Source: JAAFIP01 sp043721235 (GTDB lineage: Bacteria > Pseudomonadota > Gammaproteobacteria > Burkholderiales > Burkholderiaceae_C). From it: a stretch of DNA of 12,977 bases. The translations under genes and the position numbers were made by a program. Of the stretch, positions 1-7,700 are shown one piece after another (within the stretch, counting starts at the first letter, position 1; every line of letters starts with the position of its first letter). The notes below the pieces were generated by a model. It saw only the letters and a list, made by a program, of their open reading frames with translations, did not search any database and had not been told where the DNA came from. The DNA is taken from contig JAYSRE010000056.1 of the NCBI GenBank assembly GCA_043721235.1, positions 1 through 12,977 of the forward strand. The letters run 5' to 3'.

Positions 1-16
1 CTATTTACTCAGCCAA

Positions 17-934
17 TTACTCTGCCATATGCTCTGGCATGACCTTGAACCATTTCACCGCACCGCCCTTGGTGTGCAGCACCGTGAAGCTCAGGCCATT
101 GAGCACCGTGCGCTCACCGCGCTTGGGCACATGGCCCATTTCGTGGGCAATCAGGCCACCGATGGTGTCCAGGTCTTCGCCGTCATGGGCTTTTAGGGTC
201 ACGCCAAACGATTCATTCACCCGCTCAACCGGCGTGTCGCCACTGACGCGGTAGCTGTTGTCGGCCAGGGTGTAAATGTCGCCCTCGTCCTCGCCTACCT
301 CGTCAAACTCGTCTTCAATCTCGCCCACAATTTGCTCTAGCACGTCTTCAATGGTGATCAGCCCGGCGGTACGGCCAAACTCGTCAATGACCACGGCCAA
401 GTGGTTGCGGTTGCCTCTGAACTCGCGCAGCAGATCGTTAAGCCCCTTGCTTTCGGGCACAAACACTGCCGGGCGCAGCAGGGCGCGCAGGTTCAGCTCG
501 GGCGCGCGCTGCAGTTTGAGCAGGTCTTTGGCCATCAAAATGCCAATGATGTTTTCGCGGTCTTTCTCGTACACCGGAAAGCGCGAGTGGGCGGTCTCTA
601 TCACCACGTGCAGCAGTGCATCAAACGGTGCGTTGATGTCGATGGTGTCCATGCGCGGGGCGGCCACCATCACGTCGCCAGCAGTCATGTCGGCCATGCG
701 AATCACGCCCTCGAGCATGGCGCGGCTTTCGGCGTTGATGATGTGGTTGTCCTCGGCCTCGGCCAGAGTCTCGATCAGCTCGTCTTTGCTGTCGGGGCCG
801 GGGTGCAGCATTTCGGCCAGCTTTTGCAAAAAACCGCGCTTGTCTTCGTGCTTGGGCACCACTTTGCGGGCGCTGTGCAGTTTGAGGGTTTTGGTGGCAA
901 GCGGTGCTTGCCCAGAGGGATGAGGATCTTGCAC
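17..934 (-). CDS. corC: CorC/HlyC-family CBS-domain protein (Mg/Co efflux-associated)
   Basis: This 305-residue soluble protein has the CorC layout: two CBS domains at about residues 85-145 and 150-205, then a C-terminal CorC_HlyC (transporter-associated) domain at about 220-300. Recognisable family segments are the RMADMTAGDVMVAAPRMD stretch opening the first CBS domain, SRFPVYE, GILMAKDLL, and the acidic VGEIEDEFDE linker after the second CBS domain. CBS domains bind adenine nucleotides. CorC was named for a role in Mg2+/Co2+ efflux in enteric bacteria, but its exact activity is unsettled. No membrane segment is present, so this is the short cytosolic form. The chosen start is GTG with no convincing Shine-Dalgarno; the first 30 residues are poorly conserved, so the true start could lie a little downstream. 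In related bacteria the next gene is often lnt, which would lie beyond the left edge. The family call is firm and the physiological role less so. Confidence 0.93.
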   Translation of the reverse strand: MQDPHPSGQAPLATKTLKLHSARKVVPKHEDKRGFLQKLAEMLHPGPDSKDELIETLAEAEDNHIINAESRAMLEGVIRMADMTAGDVMVAAPRMDTIDINAPFDALLHVVIETAHSRFPVYEKDRENIIGILMAKDLLKLQRAPELNLRALLRPAVFVPESKGLNDLLREFRGNRNHLAVVIDEFGRTAGLITIEDVLEQIVGEIEDEFDEVGEDEGDIYTLADNSYRVSGDTPVERVNESFGVTLKAHDGEDLDTIGGLIAHEMGHVPKRGERTVLNGLSFTVLHTKGGAVKWFKVMPEHMAE

Positions 935-1021
935 TGCGAAGCGTGGTAGTTAATCAGCCAATAGCATAGCCTATTATGAAGACGGCGGGCTGCACTTACT
1001 CTGCCAGCATATTCCGCCAAT

Positions 1022-1783
1022 TTATTCCGCTGACTTGTGCCTGCCTTCGCGTACACCGCAGCGTATTTCTTGCAAGCCAGACAAAAACCCCCAAAAGCGC
1101 TTGGCTTGCACTTTAAGCTGAAAGTCCACCTCGCCCACGCGGTCTTCTACCGCTTCGGTTACGCGAGTGTCCAGTGTGGCGGGCGGCAGCTGGAGGTAGG
1201 CTTCGCTTTCCGAGCCGTCGCGTTCCACCCGCGCGCCTGCGTTGCGCGCTATTTTTAGCATAGCGGTGTTTTCAGTCAGGGCATGAATAAACATCAAGTC
1301 CACGCCCTGGTTACGGGCGTGGGTGATGGCGCGGTCAAACAATGCCGTGCCATAGCCTTTGCCGCGCGCCTCGGCCAGTACCGAAACGCCAAACTCTGCG
1401 CAGTTTTTGGTGCCAGGGTCGCTGGAGAAAGCCAAGTGGGCTACCGCTATCAGCACCAGCGAACGGTTGTAGATGCCATAAATCTCGTCGCGGTCAAAGT
1501 TAAGTTTGTCGACGTAGGCGCGGATTTGCGCTTCTTGCGCTGCGTAGCCAAAGCGCAGATAACGGTCGCCGTCATTCAGCGAGAGCAGGTGGCGAATGAT
1601 GCCTGCGCGGTGGCGGACGCTCAGGGCGCGCATAGGTACCATCGGCGGCTGGTCACGCCGTGGGCCGTTGCTGGGCACGCCGGTGTAGCTGGGCGGCGGA
1701 CGAAAAAAGTCGGCCCCCGCACCTAGCGTGGCTTGAATTAGCGCTTTTGAGTCAACCATGCATTCAATATACGGGTAAACCAT
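1022..1783 (-). CDS. GNAT-family N-acetyltransferase
   Basis: A 253-residue protein whose central part (about residues 50-200) is a Gcn5-related acetyltransferase fold. The acetyl-CoA pyrophosphate-binding motif A is visible as RGKGYG at residues 140-145, directly after the strand FGVSVLAEA. It is followed by a helix (TALFDRAITHARNQG) and the strand VDLMFIHALTENTAML typical of the family. The substrate cannot be predicted. The first 50 residues are proline-rich and unconserved in look, and the last 50 form an extension beyond the GNAT core with no recognised domain. Two starts are possible: ATG at 1783, used here, or ATG at 1759 (residue 9); neither has a good ribosome-binding site. A CATAAT sequence touching the upstream ATG would favour the downstream start if it is a -10 box. 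The gene stands alone, 87 bases upstream of corC on the same strand, so co-transcription with corC is possible. Confidence 0.85.
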   Translation of the reverse strand: MVYPYIECMVDSKALIQATLGAGADFFRPPPSYTGVPSNGPRRDQPPMVPMRALSVRHRAGIIRHLLSLNDGDRYLRFGYAAQEAQIRAYVDKLNFDRDEIYGIYNRSLVLIAVAHLAFSSDPGTKNCAEFGVSVLAEARGKGYGTALFDRAITHARNQGVDLMFIHALTENTAMLKIARNAGARVERDGSESEAYLQLPPATLDTRVTEAVEDRVGEVDFQLKVQAKRFWGFLSGLQEIRCGVREGRHKSAE

Positions 1784-1966
1784 TATTATGCAATAGGGTT
1801 TATTAGGGCGTTGCGCCTAGGCTTACAGGTTGGAAACGCGTCTTTTAGCACCAAAACAGTGCAACGCCGTGGCCAACATAGAAACGCGAGTTTCAGAGCG
1901 TTTTGGCCCTATCGCCCAAGGAAATGCTAGATAGTTAGCTACATATTTAATAGCGCTATGGTAAAC
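1784..1966. other. Intergenic region between acetyltransferase start and Lrp/AsnC stop
   Basis: These 183 bases hold the presumed promoter of the acetyltransferase gene (reading left) and, in the part nearest the regulator gene, one copy of the dispersed repeat described separately. I see no open frame or RNA gene in it. Confidence 0.6.
1888..1954 (+). repeat. Dispersed intergenic repeat, copy A
   Basis: The first 54 bases match copy B (4669-4722) at 48 of 54 positions by hand alignment without gaps; the final 13 bases match more loosely (9 of 13). The conserved core contains TCGCCCAAGGAAATG and ATAGTTAGCTA. The copy ends in GCTA...TAGC, a 4-bp stem around 9 bases, at the place where copy B has a 7-bp stem. 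It lies between the acetyltransferase promoter and the 3' end of the Lrp/AsnC gene. Neither copy has coding potential. It resembles the short intergenic repeats seen in many bacterial genomes; the name of the family is not known to me. Confidence 0.8.
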
Positions 1967-2449
1967 TTAATTCAAAGGCATTGCCGTCGTAGACTTCACG
2001 CGGTCTAGTACAAAACTGGTTTTGCAGTCCTGCACACTCGGGTGCTTGAGCAGGGTGTCCATGATGAAGCGTGAGTACGCCCCCATGTCTTTAACTACCA
2101 GTCGCAGCAGATAGTCCATCTCGCCCGTCAGCGCCGCACATTCCACCACCTCCGGCCAGGTGAGCACGCTGGCGCGAAACAGGTCCATGGGGCTGCGCTT
2201 GTGGCTCTGGGCGTGCTTTTCTAAGCGCACGTTGATGTAAGCCGTCAAACCCAGGCCTACACGCTCGGGCTTGACCAGCGCCACATAGCGCTCGATGATG
2301 CCCGTGTCCTCTAGCCTTTTGACTCTGCGCAGCACGGCGCTGGCCGACAGGCCCACCTCGGCGGCGATAAGGTCGTAGGTCTTGCGGCCGTCGCACTGCA
2401 AAATGCGCAAAATATGGGTGTCTAGCTTGTCAAGTGCTTGATTGTCCAT
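1967..2449 (-). CDS. Lrp/AsnC-family transcriptional regulator
   Basis: A 160-residue regulator with the full Lrp/AsnC architecture. An N-terminal AsnC-type helix-turn-helix lies at about residues 22-52 (GLSASAVLRRVKRLEDTGII contains the recognition helix). A C-terminal RAM ligand-binding and oligomerisation domain lies at about 65-140 and includes GEMDYLL at 109-115, the segment around the effector pocket in this family. The frame is open for three more codons to a TTG at 2458, but the ATG at 2449 (MDNQALDKLD) matches the usual family beginning and is preferred. It is transcribed divergently from hppD across a 126-base gap. Lrp/AsnC proteins commonly regulate an adjacent divergent amino-acid pathway, so control of hppD-phhA in response to an aromatic amino acid or derivative is a reasonable inference. 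The effector itself cannot be read from the sequence. Confidence 0.93.
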   Translation of the reverse strand: MDNQALDKLDTHILRILQCDGRKTYDLIAAEVGLSASAVLRRVKRLEDTGIIERYVALVKPERVGLGLTAYINVRLEKHAQSHKRSPMDLFRASVLTWPEVVECAALTGEMDYLLRLVVKDMGAYSRFIMDTLLKHPSVQDCKTSFVLDRVKSTTAMPLN

Positions 2450-2575
2450 AATTTGCAATTTTACTGCGTATTAGTTATTTATAGCGCTTTAGAACGCTGA
2501 AAAACTGATGTGCGGCGCGCTTACACTGGGGGCAATTGTCTAGCCGCATGCGGCCTACCTTAGGAGATTTTTCAA
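2450..2575. promoter_or_regulatory. Divergent promoter/operator region, lrp-like gene and hppD
   Basis: This 126-base space must contain the promoters for both the Lrp/AsnC gene and hppD. It is AT-rich near the regulator and GC-rich near hppD. No -35/-10 pair is good enough for me to assign. The hppD ribosome-binding site is clear: AGGAG at 2562-2566, nine bases before its ATG. The AT-rich half, with TTTGCAATTTTACTG just upstream of the regulator start, is a plausible Lrp-type binding zone, but I see no clean Lrp palindrome. Confidence 0.6.
2543..2554. promoter_or_regulatory. 12-bp perfect palindrome in the hppD leader
   Basis: GCCGCATGCGGC is a perfect inverted repeat ending 21 bases before the hppD start codon and just ahead of its ribosome-binding site. 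It could be an operator half-site or a small leader hairpin (4-bp stem, CATG loop). A chance occurrence in GC-rich DNA is also possible. No known regulator consensus is recognised. Confidence 0.3.
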
Positions 2576-3706
2576 ATGGTACCGATGCAAACGCCCAGCC
2601 CAGCCGCCGTGTGGGACAACCCGATGGGCACCGCAGGATTTGAATTTATCGAATACGCCGCACCCGACCCGCAGGCCATGGGGGCGCTGTTTGAGCGCAT
2701 GGGCTTCAAACCCATTGCCAAGCACCGCCATAAAAACGTCACGCTGTACCGCCAAGGCGGCATTAACTTTATTGTCAATGCCGAGCAGGACAGCTTTGCG
2801 CAGCGCTTTGCACGCGTGCACGGCCCGTCAATCTGCGCGATAGCGTTTCGGGTGCAAGATGCCAAGGCGGCGTATGCGCGGGCCAAGTCGCTGGGCGCAT
2901 GGGGCTACGCCGACCAAGCGGCCCCCGGCGAGCTGAACATTCCGGCCATCAAAGGCATTGGCGACAGCGTGATTTACCTGGTGGACAAATGGCGCGGCAA
3001 AAATGGCGCGGCAGACGGCGACCTGGGCAACATCAGTTTTTTTGACGTGGACTTTGCGCCTCTAGCAGGTATCACCGCAGCCGACCTTAACCCCACAGGC
3101 CACGGCCTGACCTACATTGACCACCTCACGCACAACGTGCACCGTGGCCGCATGCAAGAGTGGGCAGGCTTTTACGAGCGGCTGTTTAACTTTAAAGAAG
3201 TGCGCTACTTTGACTTTGAAGGCCAGGCCACCGGCGTGAAAAGCAAGGCCATGACCAGCCCATGTGGGCAGATTCGCATCCCCATCAACGAAGAAGGCAA
3301 CGAGAAAGCCGGGCAAATTCAAGAGTACCTGGACCGTTACCACGGCGAGGGCATTCAGCACATTGCGCTGGGATCTACCAACTTGATCGACAGTGTAGAT
3401 GCGCTTCAAATGAGTGGCATAAAGCTGCTCAGCACCGGCGAGACCTACTACGAGCTGCTGGACCAACGCATCCCCGGCCACGGCGAAGACGTAGCCGCGC
3501 TGCAAAGCCGCAGCATCTTGATCGACGGCACCAAAGACGAACTGCTGCTGCAAATCTTCAGCGAGAATCAGCTCGGCCCGATCTTTTTTGAGTTTATCCA
3601 GCGCAAGGGCAACGAAGGCTTTGGCGAAGGTAACTTCAAGGCGCTGTTTGAAAGCATCGAACTAGACCAAATACGCCGTGGTGTTTTGAAAACGGAAAAA
3701 ATCTGA
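2576..3706 (+). CDS. hppD: 4-hydroxyphenylpyruvate dioxygenase
   Basis: This non-haem Fe(II) enzyme converts 4-hydroxyphenylpyruvate and O2 to homogentisate and CO2, the committed step of tyrosine breakdown in the cytosol. At 376 residues it is close to the usual bacterial length (about 355-360). It contains two VOC (glyoxalase-like) domains: a degenerate N-terminal one (about 20-140) and the catalytic C-terminal one (about 178-345). The iron triad is visible: His183 in IDHLTHNV, His262 in GEGIQHIAL and Glu339 in FFEFIQRKG. The spacing resembles the H161/H240/E322 triad of the Pseudomonas fluorescens enzyme. The C-terminal GFGEGNFKALFESIE signature is intact. The start is supported by AGGAG nine bases upstream. 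The stop overlaps the phhA start by one base (TGATG), indicating translational coupling. Hydroxymandelate synthase, a close relative, is unlikely given this phenylalanine-catabolic context. Confidence 0.97.
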   Translation: MVPMQTPSPAAVWDNPMGTAGFEFIEYAAPDPQAMGALFERMGFKPIAKHRHKNVTLYRQGGINFIVNAEQDSFAQRFARVHGPSICAIAFRVQDAKAAYARAKSLGAWGYADQAAPGELNIPAIKGIGDSVIYLVDKWRGKNGAADGDLGNISFFDVDFAPLAGITAADLNPTGHGLTYIDHLTHNVHRGRMQEWAGFYERLFNFKEVRYFDFEGQATGVKSKAMTSPCGQIRIPINEEGNEKAGQIQEYLDRYHGEGIQHIALGSTNLIDSVDALQMSGIKLLSTGETYYELLDQRIPGHGEDVAALQSRSILIDGTKDELLLQIFSENQLGPIFFEFIQRKGNEGFGEGNFKALFESIELDQIRRGVLKTEKI

Positions 3707-4668
3707 TGGTCACCCCTGGCAGAGTGTGCGCGTCCGCCGTAGCCCCCAATGGCTTGGCTGGTGTACCGAGTCAAAACAAAGCCGCCCCGCTAGGCCAAAT
3801 AACACCCACGGTGTACGGCAACAGCGACCGCCCACCGCGCGGCGACTACAGCCAAGCGCGGGCCGACTACACCTGCGACCAGCACCACAGCACCTACACC
3901 GCGCAAGACCACGCCACCTACTGCAAACTGTTCGCGCGCCAATCCCAGCTGCTACCGGGTTTGGCAGCCCAAGCCTTTATTGACACCCTGCCGTTGCTAG
4001 GGGCCAGCGACGCCATTCCGCGCTTTGAAGACATTAATGCCCGCCTGCTGGGTGCCACGGGCTGGCAACTGGTGGGAGTGCCAGGTTTGATTCCTGAAGT
4101 GCCATTTTTCACGCTATTGTCACAGCGCAAATTTCCCGTCACCACCTGGATTCGCACACCCGAGGAGTTTGACTATATTGTGGAGCCCGATTTGTTTCAC
4201 GACCTGTTTGGCCACGTACCGCTGCTGTTTAACCCCAGCTACGCCAACCATATCCAGGCCTACGGTGCGGGTGCGCTCAAAGCCCATGCCCTAGAGCATG
4301 GGCCGCAGCAAATAAAAGGGGCGGTAGAAATGCTGTCGCGGTTGTACTGGTACACGATTGAGTTTGGTTTGGTGCAAGAAGGTGTGCCTGCAACGGGTCA
4401 TGACGCTGACAATAGCGCAGCAGGCAATGCCCGCTGGCGTGCCTATGGCGCAGGTATTTTAAGCAGCCATGGCGAGCTGGAACACAGTGTAGAGTCCACT
4501 GCGCCTGCGCGGGTAGCGCTGCGCAACAAGGCCGATGTGCTCTGCTGCATGGCATCCACCTACAAAATTGACACCTACCAGCAGCAGTATTTTGTGATTG
4601 ACAGCTTTGATGCGCTGCTGGCACTGACTGCGCCTGATTTCACGCCCTACTACCGTTCTTTAGGTTGA
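3706..4668 (+). CDS. phhA: Phenylalanine 4-monooxygenase (tetrahydropterin-dependent)
   Basis: This enzyme hydroxylates L-phenylalanine to L-tyrosine using Fe(II), O2 and tetrahydropterin. The 320 residues form one biopterin-dependent aromatic amino-acid hydroxylase domain from about residue 55 to the end. The iron ligands are His165 and His170 in FHDLFGH, and Glu219 in YWYTIEFGL. Other family marks are GWQLVGVPGLIP, FPVTTWIR and YGAGILSS. The first 35-40 residues look unstructured. Compared with the family there are two extra loops, one at about 193-205 between the iron ligands and one at about 228-243 (GHDADNSAAGNAR) before YGAG. The reading frame is intact across both. The ATG overlaps the hppD stop by one base, so the two genes form an operon linking tyrosine production to tyrosine breakdown. 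The partner 4a-carbinolamine dehydratase gene, phhB, often beside phhA, does not follow here; the next gene converges from the other strand. Confidence 0.95.
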   Translation: MVTPGRVCASAVAPNGLAGVPSQNKAAPLGQITPTVYGNSDRPPRGDYSQARADYTCDQHHSTYTAQDHATYCKLFARQSQLLPGLAAQAFIDTLPLLGASDAIPRFEDINARLLGATGWQLVGVPGLIPEVPFFTLLSQRKFPVTTWIRTPEEFDYIVEPDLFHDLFGHVPLLFNPSYANHIQAYGAGALKAHALEHGPQQIKGAVEMLSRLYWYTIEFGLVQEGVPATGHDADNSAAGNARWRAYGAGILSSHGELEHSVESTAPARVALRNKADVLCCMASTYKIDTYQQQYFVIDSFDALLALTAPDFTPYYRSLG

Positions 4669-4735
4669 GAGTTTCACAGTGTTTTAGCCCTGTCGCCCAA
4701 GGAAATGTTACATAGTTAGCTATATTTTATATAGC
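4669..4735 (+). repeat. Dispersed intergenic repeat, copy B
   Basis: This copy starts immediately after the phhA stop codon and is in the same orientation as copy A (1888-1954), with 48 identities in the first 54 bases. Its right end, 4719-4735, forms a perfect 7-bp stem (GCTATAT / ATATAGC) with a TTT loop, followed by AATTTTA. That could act as a weak terminator between the convergent phhA and sensor-kinase genes, though the stem is AT-rich. Together the two copies bracket the Lrp/AsnC-hppD-phhA block. Confidence 0.8.
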
Positions 4736-4773
4736 AATTTTAGGCGCCCAATTCAGGCCGACTGCATCCCAAG

Positions 4774-7700
4774 CTACACGCTAAAGTCTTGCAATGCCCT
4801 GCGCGTTTGCTCCGAATAATCTAACGCAACCACCACCAACTGCGCAGCATGCATCGGCCATTGGCCTTGCAGGCACGCTTGCTCCAAAACAAAGCAAGCA
4901 TCGGCCAAAGCCACCGCACCCACATTGGACGCAGCACCTTTAAGGGCATGCGCCGCGCGAGACAGCCCTGCGCTGTCGCTGGCGCGCAAAGCTTGTGCTA
5001 TGTCAGCCTCCCGCACGGGAGCGTCGGCCACAAACAGCGCAATCACCTCGCTGGTCATGCTGCGGTCTTCATCATCAAACTCTTTAAACTGCTCTAGGCG
5101 ACTCCAGTCCATCAGCACCATGGGGGTGCCAGGCAATGCCGTATCCGCTTGTACAGCCGGGGGCGTGGCCAGGGTAATGGCCATAGCGCTCTGGTCAGCC
5201 GCGTAGCGTGCCAGCGCCTCCGACAGCTCGTCGATACGCAAAGGCTTAGGCAAAAAGCCGACCATGCCGGCATCTAGGCAACGCTGGCGGTCTTCTTCCA
5301 ATACCGAAGCGGTCAAGGCGACGATGGGCGGCGCTGCAGCGCCGTGGGTGCTCAAAATTACACGCGCCGCTGTAAACCCGTCCATCACAGGCATGTTGGC
5401 ATCCATCAAAATAGCCGCAAACGGTTTGCCACCGGGCTGCACCAGCGACTGGGCCACCAGCTCTACGGCTTGGCGGCCGTCCATTGCTGTAGCTGCCTCA
5501 TAGCCTAGCTTGCCCAGCATGGCCAGCGCCACTTTAAGGTTAACGGCATTGTCGTCAGCCACCAAAATACGCTGGTTTTTAGCCTCTGCTGCCCGTTGCA
5601 CTGCGGGTGCAGGGTCGTGCCACTCGTTGGCGACCAGCCGGGTCAGTGCATCAAACAGCTGTGACTGGCGGTAGGGCTTGAGCAAACGTGCATCAAACAC
5701 CTTGGCGGCCTCGCCCGTGGGCATAATACCCGAGGTCAGTAGCACTACCCGTGCATCGGGTGTGCGTTGGCGCAGCTGCTCGGCAAAAACCTGACCGTCC
5801 ATCCCAGGCATGTGCATGTCGGTAATTACTACGTCAGGCGCGTGGGTGCGCAGCCACTCTAGCGCCGGTTGGGCACGTTCAAACTGCACCGTTTGCATGC
5901 CCCAGCGCTTAAGCTGTTTGTCCAAAATACGCAGGTTCAACAGCGTGTCGTCTACGATCAGCGCCTGCTTATTGCTGAGACTGGCCATCTGAAACATGGA
6001 AGACTGTGACTGGTCTGGTACCTCTGCGAAGCCCAGCTGGGCGGTAAACCAGAAGGTAGCGCCCTCGCCTACCACCGACTCCAGGCCCACCTGCCCACCC
6101 ATAATTTCGGCCAAACGCTTGCAAATGGCCAGGCCCAAGCCGGTGCCGCCGTACTTTCGCGTGGTAGATGCATCCACCTGGCTGAACGACTGAAACAGGG
6201 CAGACTGGCGCTCTAGTGGAATGCCAATGCCGGTGTCTTTCACCCGAAATTCAAATAAAGCCGGCGCGTTTTGCGCAAAATTGGTAACCAACGCAGCGCT
6301 GACCACCACTTGGCCTGTCTCGGTGAATTTAATCGCATTGTTAATGAAGTTCAGCAGCACCTGGCGTAGGCGCGTAACATCCCCGCGCACCCACTGGGGC
6401 ACGTCATCACCTATGTCGGCCAGCAGCTCCAGGCCTTTTTCGCGTGCGCGAGGCGCCGCCATATCGCAGGCCTCTTCGATGGTGGCCTGCAGGTTCAGGG
6501 CTTCGTTTTCTAAGTCCAGCTTGCCCGATTCGATTTTAGAAAAATCCAAAATGTCGTTAATCACGCCCAGCAGTTGATCGCTGGAGATGCGCATGGTGTG
6601 CACATAGTCGCGCTGTTCGGTGTTCAAGGGGGTGTCAGCCAGCAGAGTGGTCATGCCCACTACACCGTTTAAAGGCGTGCGGATCTCGTGGCTCATGGTA
6701 GCCAAAAAAGAGGCTTTAGCACGTGCGCCGGCCAACGCCAGTTCGCGCGAGGCTTCTAGCTCTGCCGTGCGCAAGCTTACGCGTTCTTCAAGGTGCTCAT
6801 TGGCATCTTTCAGCGCTAGCGTTTGCGCCAGAATAGCTTCTCGTTGGCGCAGTAGTTCTTGGGCACTGCGGTGCATCGCGCTAGAAAGCTGCTGCACCTC
6901 ATTAATATGGGCATTTTTTTCAAGTGCAGGCACCTGGCCATGCGCCAGCTGCTGCGCGGCAGCGGCCAAGCTGCGAAAACGCCGCGTAATACGGTAGGCC
7001 AGCCATGTAGCCATTGCCGCGCCCAAAGCCAGTGCCAGTAACATGATGCCGCCGGTTTTTCGCAGTGCGGCTTGCGACTGCGCGGTAAAGTCACTCTCAG
7101 GTGCGGCCAACACCAAGCTCCAGCGCAGCCCTAAGGCTTCGCCAAACGGCCTGAGAGACACTATCATCGCACCGTCACCTGTACCCACACGGCGAACAAA
7201 TTGCAGCCTCTTGACCGACGCTTCTTGGGTTTTGCCCAGGCTAGGTAACACCTCTTCATAGGCCCTGCGGATAAGTGGGTTATTGCTTTGGTCAGGTGTG
7301 TGGCGTTTAAGTTGGCCTAGCGTGTCTGTAAACAGTGCATCGCCCGCAGAGCTGGCAACCAAGTAACCTAACTCATCGACCAAAAAAGCTGCGCCACGGG
7401 CACTGATCACCATGCTTTGCAGTAGCTCCGTCAACCGCTTAAGGTACAGGTCTATGGCAAACACGCCCAGTGCACCACCCCCCTCACCATCGCCATACAC
7501 AGGCTGCGACAAGGTAATAAGAAGCTGTTTTTTAGAGGCCGAAGCGTAGATCGGCGTGAAAATTCGCCCTTTATTTTCTATCGCCGCTTGGTACCATGGC
7601 CTATTACGTGGCTCATAGTTTTTGGCCTCTGTCGCCATCGTTTGGCTACGGTCGCCCGGATACTGGGCTGAAAAATAACGCCGCCCTTCGTCACCCTGGG

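Noticed and set aside
276..949. Long open frames on the plus strand opposite corC (up to about 215 codons)
   Set aside because: They lie antisense to a well-recognised CorC protein, have compositionally biased translations with no family motif, and have no ribosome-binding site; they are by-products of high G+C codon use.
1283..1726. 147-codon open frame on the plus strand opposite the acetyltransferase gene
   Set aside because: The minus-strand frame carries the GNAT acetyl-CoA motif and a coherent fold; the plus-strand product has no motif.
2450..2458. TTG at 2458 as the start of the Lrp/AsnC regulator
   Set aside because: It adds only MQI before the family-typical MDNQ beginning at an in-frame ATG; TTG starts are rarer and there is no supporting ribosome-binding site.
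3062..3553. 163-codon open frame on the minus strand inside hppD
   Set aside because: It is opposite the catalytic domain of HppD, where all metal ligands are intact on the plus strand; its translation shows no recognisable domain.
2576..3706. 4-hydroxymandelate synthase instead of HppD
   Set aside because: The C-terminal HppD signature and the translational coupling to phenylalanine hydroxylase point to tyrosine catabolism; there are no secondary-metabolite genes nearby.
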